From Bradyrhizobium rifense (GTDB lineage Bacteria; Pseudomonadota; Alphaproteobacteria; Rhizobiales; Xanthobacteraceae): DNA of 64,000 nucleotides. Positions 1 through 8,042 of this stretch are shown piece after piece. Positions within the stretch are counted from its first letter, which is position 1. Each line of letters begins with the position of its first letter. The notes under the pieces were generated by a model that saw only the letters and a list, made by a program, of their open reading frames with translations, was not told the DNA's origin and made no database searches. The stretch lies in NCBI RefSeq assembly GCF_008123425.1, contig NZ_VSSS01000018.1:34082-98081 (forward strand), written 5' to 3'. A program made the position numbers and the translations under genes.

Positions 1-69
1 GAAATCTACAAGCGCTGCCGCCGGCACTCCGATAATCTCGACCCACGTAGGACTGGCGGAGTAACGGAG

Positions 70-471
70 ATGTCGACGAACCTCGAGCTTTTCAAAGCCA
101 TCGTCGAGCGTGGTTTCTCGCGTGGCGATGTGACGGTTGCGGACGACGTTTGCGCCGAGACGTTGGTCGAACATCAATATCTGACAAAAACCGATCTTCC
201 GGGTCTGCAAATTCTGAAGGGTCAGATCGCGGATGCGCGGCAGAGCATCGAGGATCTAACGCTCACGATCGAGGCGAGCGTCGAAACCGACGATACGGTG
301 TGGGCTCGCTGCAGAGCGACCGGCGTCGATCCACGCTCGGACAAAACGGTGGCGATCGACGTCATGGACGTCTGTCGGTTTGCCGACGGCAAGCTGGTCG
401 AGCACTGGGGCGTGCCAGACCGGTTTGCACTTCTTCACCAGGCCGGAGCGTTGGCCCCGCCCCGCAAATGA
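70..471 (+). CDS. SnoaL-like ester cyclase / NTF2-fold protein
   Basis: A 133-residue protein of the SnoaL-like polyketide cyclase type (NTF2 fold, alpha+beta cone around a small ligand cavity). The N-terminal helix (NLELFKAIVERGFSRGD), the central FEGLD-like segment (LTIEASVETDDTVWAR) and the C-terminal strand KLVEHWGVPDRFALLHQ follow the usual pattern of this family, whose length is 120-140 residues. GGCGGAG lies about 8 nt before the ATG. Members act on small hydrophobic molecules but their substrates are rarely known, and nothing nearby names one here. It stands alone, 79 nt from a convergent gene. Family assignment is fairly safe, function is not. Confidence 0.8.
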   Translation: MSTNLELFKAIVERGFSRGDVTVADDVCAETLVEHQYLTKTDLPGLQILKGQIADARQSIEDLTLTIEASVETDDTVWARCRATGVDPRSDKTVAIDVMDVCRFADGKLVEHWGVPDRFALLHQAGALAPPRK

Positions 472-550
472 TCACAAGACCGAAAGGCCAGTGCCCTGCC
501 GCGACGATACGCACGAAAGCCTCCGGCGTTTTCCGCTGGAAGGTCATCGC

Positions 551-901
551 TCAAACCAAGCGCAGGCTGAACTGCCGCGTGTCTAGTGCCGCGTGGCGAT
601 CCACGAATTCCTGCAGATGCGAGGGGACGTCGCTCAGTTGCAGATTGCAGCGATGCTGGATTTCGCGGGCGACATCCTCCGAGACGTCTTCCGACCAGCG
701 CTCTGAGGTGTTGAAAGCCACGACCCTGATCGGCCTGCAATACTCACCGGTGATCAGGTCCTGGATCACCGTCTCGAGGTCCGCGGTCTCCAGGTCCGCC
801 TCGCGCCAGGCGCTTCCCGCACTCCCGAAATCATCAGCCACGAGATAGACGGTCGGCTCGTCGGCCGTGACGATCGAGGGGGTCCAACGAAACTGACGCA
901 T
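551..901 (-). CDS. conserved hypothetical protein
   Basis: A 116-residue soluble protein of unknown function. The ATG at 901 is preferred over one 16 codons upstream because GGAG sits 7 nt before it. The sequence opens with MRQFRWTPSIV and has an acidic centre (ETADLETVIQDLITGEY) and a basic tail. The pattern resembles Rhizobiales small proteins in which a strand carrying VYLVADDFG is followed by helices. No catalytic motif is seen. It is divergent from the small gene at 1012, and the shared 110-bp spacer holds a GGAAC motif facing each way. Confidence 0.6.
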   Translation of the reverse strand: MRQFRWTPSIVTADEPTVYLVADDFGSAGSAWREADLETADLETVIQDLITGEYCRPIRVVAFNTSERWSEDVSEDVAREIQHRCNLQLSDVPSHLQEFVDRHAALDTRQFSLRLV

Positions 902-963
902 AAGCAACTCCACATCACAGAACCGGGACTCAAGCGGGCGCAAGCTCATTAGTTCCGGCTAGA

Positions 964-988
964 GGAACGCATGTCGGTTCAAAGCTTT
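964..988 (+). promoter_or_regulatory. possible EcfG-type promoter (partial match)
   Basis: GGAAC at 964-968 is followed after 16 nt by CTTT. This is one base off the GGAAC-N16/17-CGTT consensus of the alphaproteobacterial general stress sigma factor EcfG. It lies a plausible distance before the start at 1012. The match is weak and could be chance. Confidence 0.3.
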
Positions 989-1011
989 TGTCTCTCAGCA
1001 CAGGAGAGAAC

Positions 1012-1167
1012 ATGAGCAAGGAAACACCCAAAGACGATCCGCGGCAGCAGTCCGACGAGGCGACGCACAAGCAAACGGACAAGCCCTGGAAGGGCAATCC
1101 TGAGAAAGAGCAGCGTAACGAGGCCGAACTCGACCTCGAGAAATGGCACAAGACGAAAACGCACTAG
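1012..1167 (+). CDS. small hydrophilic protein
   Basis: A 51-residue, highly charged, Cys-free protein (starts MSKETPKDD, ends EKWHKTKTH). AGGAGA lies 6 nt before the ATG, which is strong support for such a short gene. It has no membrane segment or signal peptide and is probably disordered over its first two thirds. Such hydrophilic peptides are common in Bradyrhizobium genomes and are often linked to stress, but that is inference. A partial EcfG-type promoter precedes it. Confidence 0.65.
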   Translation: MSKETPKDDPRQQSDEATHKQTDKPWKGNPEKEQRNEAELDLEKWHKTKTH

Positions 1168-1227
1168 CAGAGCTCGGTGCAGTCACGTCGGCCGTCCGGG
1201 ACGACGCCCGCACCTCCGGGAGCCCCA

Positions 1228-1632
1228 ATGAAGAAACATAGATTGCTGGCTATCGCCCTTTGTTCGGCCGTGAGCCTGAGCGGCTGTGGAGGTGCACCCG
1301 TAAAGGGCGATAAGGGAGACAAAGGCGACACCGGTGCGGCGGGGGCGCCCGGCCGACAGGGCCAGCCGGGCCCTGCTGGACCACCAGGCAAGGACGGCAA
1401 GGATGCCGTCGCCCCGCCGCAGTTCAGGGTAGTCAGATCCAGCAATGAGGGAGGTGTCCCGAAGCCGGCGCTGTGTAGTGCCGACGAGGTGATGGTGTCC
1501 GCCACTTGCGTCGTGACCCACGGTTCTGTCAGCCAGGCGCCGACAACGTTGGGGACCACCGGCGCCAGTTGCGGCCAAAGCCCGGGCCAGACCGAGGCCT
1601 CGCTAGCTATTGTCTTGTGCGTGAAGAAATGA
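1228..1632 (+). CDS. collagen-like repeat lipoprotein
   Basis: A 134-residue exported lipoprotein. Residues 1-18 form a signal peptide (MKKHRLLAIALCSAVS) ending in the lipobox LSGC, so the mature protein should be lipidated on Cys. Residues about 26-62 are about a dozen Gly-X-Y triplets (GDKGDKGDTGAAG, GPAGPPGKDGKDA), the collagen triple-helix signature. The C-terminal 70 residues hold four Cys (LCSADEVMV, ATCVVTHG, ASCGQ, VLCVKK) and probably form a disulfide-bonded head. The start was chosen at 1228, where GGGAG precedes the ATG and the signal peptide begins. It would assemble as a trimeric stalk on the outer membrane. No operon partner. Confidence 0.8.
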   Translation: MKKHRLLAIALCSAVSLSGCGGAPVKGDKGDKGDTGAAGAPGRQGQPGPAGPPGKDGKDAVAPPQFRVVRSSNEGGVPKPALCSADEVMVSATCVVTHGSVSQAPTTLGTTGASCGQSPGQTEASLAIVLCVKK

Positions 1633-1678
1633 TCGCGGCAGACGGCGAATTGGCGATCCCGCAGCAGCACTAGACTTT

Positions 1679-1704
1679 GGAACAGACCGGACTTCCTGCG
1701 GGTT
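1679..1704 (+). promoter_or_regulatory. probable EcfG-type promoter
   Basis: GGAAC (1679-1683), 17-nt spacer, GGTT (1701-1704), one base from the EcfG consensus. It is 27 nt before the start of the small secreted protein at 1731. Confidence 0.4.
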
Positions 1705-1730
1705 AAGCGCAACAGCCTTAGGAGTTTGCT

Positions 1731-2027
1731 GTGAAACTAATCCTATTATTAGCAACTGGTTTGGTTGTCTCGATCGCTACTGCGTCGGCGCAGCCCGCTG
1801 GCGCCCCGAGCGGTCGAGGAGCGGTTGCCGGTGATCCAGCGGCCAGCTCAACGGCGCCGGGTAGAGACCCGCGCGGCACCACCGGCATGTCGTCTGGTTC
1901 GAGCAGCGGAAGTGGGACCTCCACTTCTGGCGGTAAAGACGACAATGGAGATCAGGGCCGAGACAAAATGCCAGACAGCAATAAGACTGTTAGGCCCCTA
2001 AGCCAGCAGCCGGAAAAGCCGCACTAG
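1731..2027 (+). CDS. small secreted Gly/Ser-rich protein
   Basis: A 98-residue protein with a clear signal peptide (MKLILLLATGLVVSIATASA, cleavage after ASA) and a low-complexity mature part rich in Gly, Ser, Pro and Thr (SSGSSSGSGTSTSGG), ending in a charged tail. TAGGAG lies about 6 nt before the ATG. It resembles the product at 12093 in design: a signal peptide, a GTTGMS stretch and a disordered charged tail. Both have an EcfG-like promoter. The mature protein is probably unstructured in the periplasm. Function unknown. Confidence 0.7.
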   Translation: MKLILLLATGLVVSIATASAQPAGAPSGRGAVAGDPAASSTAPGRDPRGTTGMSSGSSSGSGTSTSGGKDDNGDQGRDKMPDSNKTVRPLSQQPEKPH

Positions 2028-2059
2028 CGTCTTGCCTCGTCCAGATTGATACTCACAGA

Positions 2060-2093
2060 CCCAACCGCCTCCGGAGAGACGGCCCCGGTTGGG
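2060..2093 (+). terminator. possible transcription terminator hairpin
   Basis: A perfect 8-bp inverted repeat (CCCAACCG / CGGTTGGG) with an 18-nt loop, 33 nt after the stop of the 1731 gene. No T-tract follows, so it may only be a 3' stabilising hairpin. Confidence 0.35.
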
Positions 2094-2388
2094 GCATTGC
2101 GAGGGCAGGTTGACGGCCGCTACGCTAGCACCGGCGGCGGTGCTTAGCGGGTTATCATCGGCCCAAGGTGCCGAGGCACCTTGGCTTCGTCGAGCATGGG
2201 CAAGATCGGATTTGCAGCATGCGGTAGGTCGGTGATGTCAGCTCAATGGGCAACCTCATTAATTCGGTTCAACGCCCCTATTGCGCCGATCCGGGCGAAC
2301 AGCCCGGGGCAGGATGCCACTAGCAACGCGACGCCCGTGCCATTCCAAAATAGTATTGAACTATTCGCCGCGTCGTCGACTCTGCGGG
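2094..2388. other. intergenic, no gene recognised
   Basis: About 295 bp without a supported gene. Short open frames exist on both strands, but none has a ribosome binding site or recognisable composition. Confidence 0.5.
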
Positions 2389-2556
2389 ATGACACCAATG
2401 ATGCCAGACCAACTAGCCCGCCAGGAGCAAATCGCATTTCGTTTGGCGCAATCCAAGCGCTTGCTGAAAGCCGTGAACGATCCCACGACCACAGAGCGCA
2501 TCGGAAAGCTGATCAGCGATCTTGAGCACGAACAGGCGGAAGAAAAAGAGAAGTAA
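2389..2556 (+). CDS. small helical hypothetical protein
   Basis: A 55-residue protein predicted to be mostly helical and charged (DQLARQEQIAFRLAQSKR, ending HEQAEEKEK). It resembles the many short Bradyrhizobium proteins made of two amphipathic helices, in which one helix carries TTERIGKLISDLEHE. Three ATGs (2389, 2398, 2401) are possible and no strong ribosome site separates them; the first is given. Function unknown. Confidence 0.5.
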   Translation: MTPMMPDQLARQEQIAFRLAQSKRLLKAVNDPTTTERIGKLISDLEHEQAEEKEK

Positions 2557-2878
2557 GCCGGCTCAGCCGCCAGATATGTATCCGGATCCGCCCCAGCTGT
2601 GGTTCATGGGCGGCGTCGTCCATCCCCGGTAATCTGCTGTAGTCGTCGATCGCGTCCACCAGTGGACGCACATAGCCAAGGATCCGTTTGCGGATGAGAT
2701 AGCGGCGAAGCGGATCCAGCTCGAGGGCTCGCCCTTTCGCGGGCAGAGGACACGGCACTTGAGCATTAAATGGGGCCCGGCGTGCCTAGGAGTGTTCGTC
2801 AATCGTGAATTAAGGCAATGGCGCGGGCTTCGCCGCGACGCAATTCCGGCGAATACCAAGTCATCGCCGCCTGCATGC
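2557..2878. other. intergenic with an ambiguous minus-strand coding trace
   Basis: Two overlapping minus-strand frames are open here (2513-2758 and 2563-2859). One reads ...PLVDAIDDYSRLPGMDDAA like real protein; the other ends WGGSGYISGG. A frameshifted or decayed small gene is possible, but neither frame has a convincing start, so no gene is called. Confidence 0.3.
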
Positions 2879-3676
2879 CTATGCGCCGTGCCGGCGCAGA
2901 AACTCAGTAGCCAAAGAGAGAAATTCGTCGGCCCCTTCGAAGTAGGCTAGATGCCCGGCATTGATCTGTTGGTACATCGAACCAGGAATGCTTGCGGCCA
3001 GCTCAGGTGTCTGTGTGACGATCTGATCGTGAGCACAGTTGATTACCAGCGTGGGGCCCGTAATACTCCTGGCTTGTTCGCTGACGTCGACAGCGAGATC
3101 AAGCTCGACCTGGCGCGCAATCCCCTCCCAATTGGCCAGAGGCATGTACCCCTTGATCATATCTTCGATCGTCGGAATGCCCACACTCGAAACGAACGCC
3201 GGCGTGAGTCCGGAGAGCAGCAGTAGCCTGAGAAATGCTTCGCGGTTGGTTCGGATCAGGTCAAGCCAGAGCTCGAATTGAAGCTTGAGCCGCGGCTCTG
3301 TCCCCCGCGAAAAGCCGGCGACCACAATGAGGGATCGGACCAGGTCTGGAGAACTGGCTGCAAGCTGGATTGCAATCGCCGCTCCGAGGGAATGGCCCAC
3401 TAGATCGAACCGGTCAACACCGGCAGCGCGGGCCACTTCGCTTACCTGACGCGCGAGTTTCTGCAGGCTGAGTGCATCGCCCTCATCGGTCGTGTCTCCG
3501 GAACCTGAGTAATCCAAACTGATCACGGTCCGATGCTTGCTGAACTCCGCGATCACCGGACCCCAATGCGCATCCAGGGCGGCAGTACCGTTTACGAGCA
3601 CGACAGCTGGACCGCGCCCCTGCAATCGATATGCGACGCGCGCACCGTCGACGTTGACCACGCTTGTTGTTGCCAC
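2879..3676 (-). CDS. alpha/beta-fold hydrolase
   Basis: A 265-residue single-domain alpha/beta hydrolase. The nucleophile elbow is GHSLG with Ser96, the acid is in the NCAHD segment near residue 218, and the histidine is in NAGHLAYFEG near residue 242. The oxyanion strand region reads VVLVNGTAALD rather than the usual HGF/HGW, so the oxyanion loop is atypical. AAGGGTGAATTC lies before the ATG at 3676. There is no signal peptide, so it is cytoplasmic. Substrate unknown. An inverted repeat in the promoter suggests control by a TetR-like repressor that is not adjacent. Confidence 0.88.
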   Translation of the reverse strand: MATTSVVNVDGARVAYRLQGRGPAVVLVNGTAALDAHWGPVIAEFSKHRTVISLDYSGSGDTTDEGDALSLQKLARQVSEVARAAGVDRFDLVGHSLGAAIAIQLAASSPDLVRSLIVVAGFSRGTEPRLKLQFELWLDLIRTNREAFLRLLLLSGLTPAFVSSVGIPTIEDMIKGYMPLANWEGIARQVELDLAVDVSEQARSITGPTLVINCAHDQIVTQTPELAASIPGSMYQQINAGHLAYFEGADEFLSLATEFLRRHGA

Positions 3677-3706
3677 GAATTCACCCTTTCGTTGATATGA
3701 TGATCG

Positions 3707-3726
3707 TCATTCATAATTTAGAATGA
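3707..3726. promoter_or_regulatory. inverted repeat, possible repressor operator
   Basis: TCATTC-N8-GAATGA, a perfect 6-bp inverted repeat with an AT-rich spacer (ATAATTTA), 31-50 nt upstream of the hydrolase start at 3676. Position and symmetry fit a dimeric repressor site overlapping the promoter. Confidence 0.4.
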
Positions 3727-4102
3727 TACGTGTCGTGCTCCGCAGCAAGTCAAGGCGTCGTGAGAACCACAGCGGGCCAGAACCAATAGGGCGTTCTGTT
3801 GTGAGCTAGAGATGAGGGAAATGCTGACCAGCATCCAGCTCGAGGGTGTGGCTTTCACGCGTGCCGACAGGAGCGTTTCCCACTTGGGCGATATCGCCGG
3901 ATTGTGCTCGACACCGCATAGAAGTGGGTTTGGAGCGCCCGATGGCGACCGTTAGTCTTTCGCCGCAAAGCTCGTTGGATTGTTCTCAGGCATAAACAAC
4001 TTCTATCTTCCCGTGCTCGATACCTTGGCGATAGTATTTAGAAGCACATCCTCGGAGGTTTGGTACGCCGTCGCGATCCTAAACGCCGGCCCGCGCGCAC
4101 AA
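3727..4102. other. intergenic, no gene recognised
   Basis: About 375 bp between the hydrolase promoter and the 3' end of the flavin monooxygenase. No frame with a start signal or familiar protein sequence was found. Confidence 0.5.
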
Positions 4103-5590
4103 TCACGCGGCGGCCTCGAAGTCGTCTGACTCGTATAGGATGCGCACATGGGCGAGGTAGCCGTCCGGACGGACAAGCATTGAAGCGAATTTGCCGAGCA
4201 GGCCGTCGTTGGCGCCGGGTGCCAGGCTGACGATGTTGATTGCGTCCCTGACGGGGGTTGCGTTGCTCTCCGCAGCGACTTGCAACAGGACCCAGCGGCC
4301 TTCTTGGAGATAGTGGTAGAGGGTCGTGCGCGCGCCGCCCCTCAGTACAAGATTCGCGTCGGAAAGACGATGCCCGCTCACACCTTTCCGATGTTCCCAA
4401 TTGTGCGCCGCCTCAAACAGCGGTTCTGGATAGGCGACTCCAAAGCCGGAGAGCTGGTCCGAGAGCTGACGGTTGACCTGCGGCAAGCGAAGAAAGCCGC
4501 TGAGCATGCGCCGCAGCGCCAATGCCGGAGGATCAAATGAGGAGAAGAGCGCGAATTGCGCAAGCGTGTCCTCTTGGAGCGCCTCGCCGATCGGTCTACG
4601 TTCTGACTGATAGCTATCGAGTATCTCGTCAGACGCGGTACCGTGTATAACACTCGCCAGTTTCCAGCCGAGATTCATGGCGTCCTGGATGCCGACGTTC
4701 ATGCCCTGACCGCCCATCGGCGGGTTGATGTGAGCGGCATCGCCAGCTAGGAAAATCCGCCCTTTCCGATAGCACTCGGCGAGGCGCGATTCATCGGTGA
4801 AGCGCGACATCCAAACAGGATCGCGCGGACGGAGATCCCCGCCGAAAATGCGGGCCGCGCAAGCCGCGACCTCGGCGAGCGATACCGGCTCGGAGGATGC
4901 TGAATAGGGTGACGATGCATCAATGACGCCAATTCTGTGATGAACACCATCGCCACGTGGCGCGAGAACCAAACCACCAGCTTCGTTGACCAGGGTGAGG
5001 ACTGGTTTTTCTGGTGGCGCATCAAGCGCAACGTCTGCCAATGTCATTGTATGCCGTGCCGGATGTCCGACAAAATCGATTGCTAAAGCATGCCTTACCA
5101 TGCTGCGCGCGCCATCGGCCCCAGCGGCGTAGCGGGCAGCAAAGACGAACGGCGTCTCCCCAGTCCGGCCCCGTATGATGACGCTCTCGGCATTCTGCTC
5201 AACCTGTTCCACAAGGTGGCCACGCCTGATGTCCACGCCCAATTCCAGTGCACGCTCCTCGATGAGCCTCTCGGTCGTCGCCTGTGGCAGGAACAGCGTG
5301 AAGGGAAAGTGCGATTCCAATGTCGAGAAATCAAGCAGCGTATCCAGTCCTCCGAAGAAAAAGACGGGGTTCGGACGACCTTGTGAGAGGAAGCGCTCCG
5401 CGATCCCACGTAGGGCGAACACTTCCAGGGTTCGAGCGTGGATCGTCAATGCGCGGGATTGAGTGACGCGTTCGGTGCGCCGTTCCAGCACGAGGACTTT
5501 CACTTTTGCCAGCGCCAGCTCACAAGCTAGCCATAGTCCAACCGGTCCGCCGCCAACGACGACAACGTCGAATTCATTGCTCACGATCAT
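4103..5590 (-). CDS. FAD-dependent aromatic-type monooxygenase (PHBH fold)
   Basis: A 495-residue class A flavoprotein monooxygenase. The N-terminal Rossmann motif is VVGGGPVGLWLACELA (residues about 10-25). The DG motif GADGARSMV lies near residue 155, and the FAD-ribityl motif GDAAHINPPMGGQGMN near residue 280. A shorter thioredoxin-like C-terminal region follows, as in PheA/TfdB and drug-inactivating hydroxylases. It inserts one oxygen atom into an aromatic or polyketide-like substrate using NAD(P)H. The start at 5590 has GGAGAG before it; an upstream in-frame ATG at 5641 falls inside the operators. It is divergent from a TetR repressor, an arrangement typical of inducible degradation or antibiotic-modifying enzymes. 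Confidence 0.9.
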   Translation of the reverse strand: MIVSNEFDVVVVGGGPVGLWLACELALAKVKVLVLERRTERVTQSRALTIHARTLEVFALRGIAERFLSQGRPNPVFFFGGLDTLLDFSTLESHFPFTLFLPQATTERLIEERALELGVDIRRGHLVEQVEQNAESVIIRGRTGETPFVFAARYAAGADGARSMVRHALAIDFVGHPARHTMTLADVALDAPPEKPVLTLVNEAGGLVLAPRGDGVHHRIGVIDASSPYSASSEPVSLAEVAACAARIFGGDLRPRDPVWMSRFTDESRLAECYRKGRIFLAGDAAHINPPMGGQGMNVGIQDAMNLGWKLASVIHGTASDEILDSYQSERRPIGEALQEDTLAQFALFSSFDPPALALRRMLSGFLRLPQVNRQLSDQLSGFGVAYPEPLFEAAHNWEHRKGVSGHRLSDANLVLRGGARTTLYHYLQEGRWVLLQVAAESNATPVRDAINIVSLAPGANDGLLGKFASMLVRPDGYLAHVRILYESDDFEAAA

Positions 5591-5602
5591 CTCTCCACGT
5601 AT

Positions 5603-5657
5603 CTTACGACGTAAGACCACGTCCCTTACGATGTAAGGCATAGTCTAACAGTGTTAG
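5603..5657. promoter_or_regulatory. triple palindromic operator between monooxygenase and TetR
   Basis: Three palindromes in phase: CTTACGACGTAAG (5603-5615), CCTTACGATGTAAGG (5624-5638) and CTAACAGTGTTAG (5645-5657). Their centres at 5609, 5631 and 5651 are 22 and 20 nt apart, about two helical turns. Shared half-site C(C)TTAC. They fill the divergent promoter and are the obvious binding sites for the TetR protein at 5669. Confidence 0.75.
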
Positions 5658-5668
5658 GGAGATCAAGC

Positions 5669-6322
5669 GTGGCGGCCGGTGCAGGCATTCAACAACAGGT
5701 GATCGTAGGGGCGGCGCTGACCTTGCTTGATGAGGTTGGACTGGAGGGTCTCACGATGCGGCGACTCGCCACCGCCTTGAAGATTCAGGCGCCTTCGCTT
5801 TATTGGCATTTCCCCAACAAGCAGGCCTTGTTAGACGCCATGGCGGATGCCATTTTTGGCGGCGTGTCGCTGCCGCGGAATCGCAAGGGCAAGACTTGGG
5901 ACGAGCGGCTGAAGGGTGTCTTTCGTGCCATCCGGAGGGCATTTCTCGCCCACCGCGACGGTGCTCGAGTTTTCGCGGGCACGTATGTTCCTACCGACAA
6001 CGTGCTTCGAGTCGTCGAAGCCATGATGGCGCTAATGCAGGAAGCTGGCGCCTCGCCAGAGCTTTCATCCGACGGAGCCTTCAGTCTTGTATACTACGTG
6101 CTGGGTTTCACGATGGAGGAACAGGGGCTGGATCCGCGAACAGGTGGGCCGCTCGATCTCGCAGACCGGCAAGCGAAGTTCGCAAAGCTTGCGGCGGTGA
6201 AGTACCCAAGCATCCACGCGGCATTACACCGTATGTTCGACGACGATCTCAACGATCGCTTCGAAGCGGGACTCGACCTCCTGATCAGCGGGCTAAAGGC
6301 CCGGATCGATATCCGGTCGTAG
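5669..6322 (+). CDS. TetR/AcrR family repressor, TetR-type C-terminal domain
   Basis: A 217-residue repressor. The helix-turn-helix spans residues about 20-50 (TMRRLATALKIQAPSLYWHF, then NKQALLDAM). The C-terminal two thirds resemble the ligand-binding domain of the tetracycline repressor class (segments RDGARVFAGTY, FSLVYYVLGFTMEEQ). The GTG at 5669 is preferred over a GTG at 5651, because AGGGAGA lies 6-7 nt before it and the upstream codon sits inside the third palindrome. It should repress both itself and the divergent flavin monooxygenase until the substrate or drug binds. Confidence 0.85.
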   Translation: MAAGAGIQQQVIVGAALTLLDEVGLEGLTMRRLATALKIQAPSLYWHFPNKQALLDAMADAIFGGVSLPRNRKGKTWDERLKGVFRAIRRAFLAHRDGARVFAGTYVPTDNVLRVVEAMMALMQEAGASPELSSDGAFSLVYYVLGFTMEEQGLDPRTGGPLDLADRQAKFAKLAAVKYPSIHAALHRMFDDDLNDRFEAGLDLLISGLKARIDIRS

Positions 6323-6421
6323 TTGGCTTCTCGCGACCTGCCGGCTGAGGCCGATGTCTTCGTACCGGAACGTCGCGATCTAGATGGCTGGCATATCGGA
6401 TGCAGCAAAACCTCAGTCGCT

Positions 6422-6757
6422 TCAGTTCGGGTCGTCGGCGGGTGCGTAGGTTTGCACCACCTCGTAGATGCCGGGTTCAAACTTGGCGATGGTCAGAGCC
6501 TCCTGAAAAAACGGGAGCGGGGTAGGGTCCTGACGCATCGCTTGATAATCATCGATGCTCCGCCATTGTGCGTACATCGTCACCTTGGTCCCGTCGGTGC
6601 TGCGATGGAGAGTTGCAGAAACAAACCCCGGCGCCCCGCGCACTGAAACCTCTGTGGCTTCGTTTAGAAGTTCAATAAGCCGTCGTTGGTTGGCCGGCTC
6701 AACCGTGAACACGTTGATCAACGTTATCAGGCCGCTTTCCTTCGAAATGGTAGTCAT
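6422..6757 (-). CDS. antibiotic biosynthesis monooxygenase (ABM) domain protein
   Basis: A roughly 111-residue ferredoxin-fold ABM domain, close to the whole protein. Typical segments are LINVFTVEPANQRRLIELL, GFVSATLHRSTDGTKV and YAQWRSIDDYQAM. Members are dimeric cofactor-free oxygenases, haem-degrading enzymes or small ligand-binding proteins. Two adjacent ATGs exist at 6760 and 6757; GGAGG is best spaced for 6757. It is convergent with the TetR gene and may belong with the oxidoreductases around it, but this is only context. Confidence 0.85.
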   Translation of the reverse strand: MTTISKESGLITLINVFTVEPANQRRLIELLNEATEVSVRGAPGFVSATLHRSTDGTKVTMYAQWRSIDDYQAMRQDPTPLPFFQEALTIAKFEPGIYEVVQTYAPADDPN

Positions 6758-6927
6758 CATGTCCCTCCGAGCAGAGCCCTTGTTCTTGCAGTAGGCTTTC
6801 GTCCAGCCAGCAACTCGAGTCGAGACAAACTCCTGAACCGCTTCACTCCCTTATGGGCGGTGCGGAGAAGCCTCAAGGCAGTTGACCGACACTCTTTCAG
6901 CTATGCGAGTCCGAGATCGGCAAGAGA

Positions 6928-7923
6928 TCAGTGCCGAATAACGACCTTGCCCACGATATTACGCGCGCCGTAGTGTGCGATCGCTGTCCTTGCGTCGTCG
7001 AATGCGTAAACGCTGTCGATGACTGGCCGGATGCCATGCTGTTCCATCGCCCGGCACGTGTCCTCGAGGTCTCGGCGGCTTCCAACTGTCACAGCGCGGA
7101 AGCCGACGCGGCTCCTGAACATCGTCATGAAGTCGACGCTACCTTCATGTCCTGCCAGGATGCCAATGATGGAGATGTCCGCTCCGGGCGCCGAGGCCTT
7201 CATCGACTGGGGCAGGGTAGCTGGGCCGCCCACCTCGACAACGCGATCGACGCCGCGGCCGCTGGTGAGTTCGCGAACCGCATCACCCCACTCGGGCGTC
7301 GCATTGTAATTGATGACATCGTGCGCGCCGAGCCTGCGAAGCATCTCGGCCTTCTCATCGCTGGAGGTCGTCGAAATCACCTTGGCACCAAGGGCTGTAG
7401 CCAACTGCACTGCGAACAGTGACACACCACCGGTGCCTTGAGTGAGCACCACATCGCCGGCCCGCACACCCTCAAGTGCCGACCATGCGGTCACAGCAGC
7501 GCAGGAAAGCGTAGCGCCTTCCTCGAAGCTCATGTGAGATGGCATAGGAACAAGGATCTCCGCGCTGACCACCTTGTATTCCGTCAGCCAGCCATCGTGA
7601 TCGACGCTCCACTGCTCGGCTCGCGTGTTCAGCGTTCCACCAAACCAGTTGGGAAGGAAGGAATTGACGACCTTGTCGCCGACTCGGAATCGCTTGACGC
7701 CTTCGCCGAGCGCTTCGATTTCGCCGGCGCCATCCGACAACGGCACGCGGCCAATTTGAATCGGTGGCTGATACTGGCCAGCAAAAATTATCAGATCCCG
7801 GAAGTTGAGCGAGGACGCCCTGACGCGGACCAGGACTTCACCTCGACCAACCCTTTGAAGCTCGCTCTCTTTGATGATCAGGCTGTCAGGTCCGCCAAAA
7901 CTGTTGATGTGGAATGAACGCAT
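6928..7923 (-). CDS. medium-chain dehydrogenase/reductase, zinc-free quinone-oxidoreductase-like
   Basis: A 331-residue MDR superfamily protein. The N-terminal GroES-like domain has SSLNFRDLIIFAGQY and LSDGAGEIEALGEGV. The Rossmann domain has VLTQGTGGVSLFAVQLATAL, the NADPH-binding GTGGV variant. The metal-binding Cys/His set of alcohol dehydrogenases is absent, so it probably reduces quinones or enones with NADPH. The ATG at 7923 has GAGGAG 8 nt upstream. It is divergent from a LysR gene with a 119-bp spacer, which is likely its regulator. Confidence 0.88.
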   Translation of the reverse strand: MRSFHINSFGGPDSLIIKESELQRVGRGEVLVRVRASSLNFRDLIIFAGQYQPPIQIGRVPLSDGAGEIEALGEGVKRFRVGDKVVNSFLPNWFGGTLNTRAEQWSVDHDGWLTEYKVVSAEILVPMPSHMSFEEGATLSCAAVTAWSALEGVRAGDVVLTQGTGGVSLFAVQLATALGAKVISTTSSDEKAEMLRRLGAHDVINYNATPEWGDAVRELTSGRGVDRVVEVGGPATLPQSMKASAPGADISIIGILAGHEGSVDFMTMFRSRVGFRAVTVGSRRDLEDTCRAMEQHGIRPVIDSVYAFDDARTAIAHYGARNIVGKVVIRH

Positions 7924-8042
7924 GGCTCTTGCTCCTCGACGTGATGTCTTGTGGTTTCCGTCTACCGGGAGCATGATTGTTTGATAATCGGCCTATATTG
8001 GTACAAGCTGTGCAACCAGGCTTCACAATAGATCGAGCGCGT

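Noticed and set aside
2563..2859. 98-codon minus-strand ORF
   Set aside because: Two frames compete and neither has a start signal; kept only as a note in the intergenic entry.
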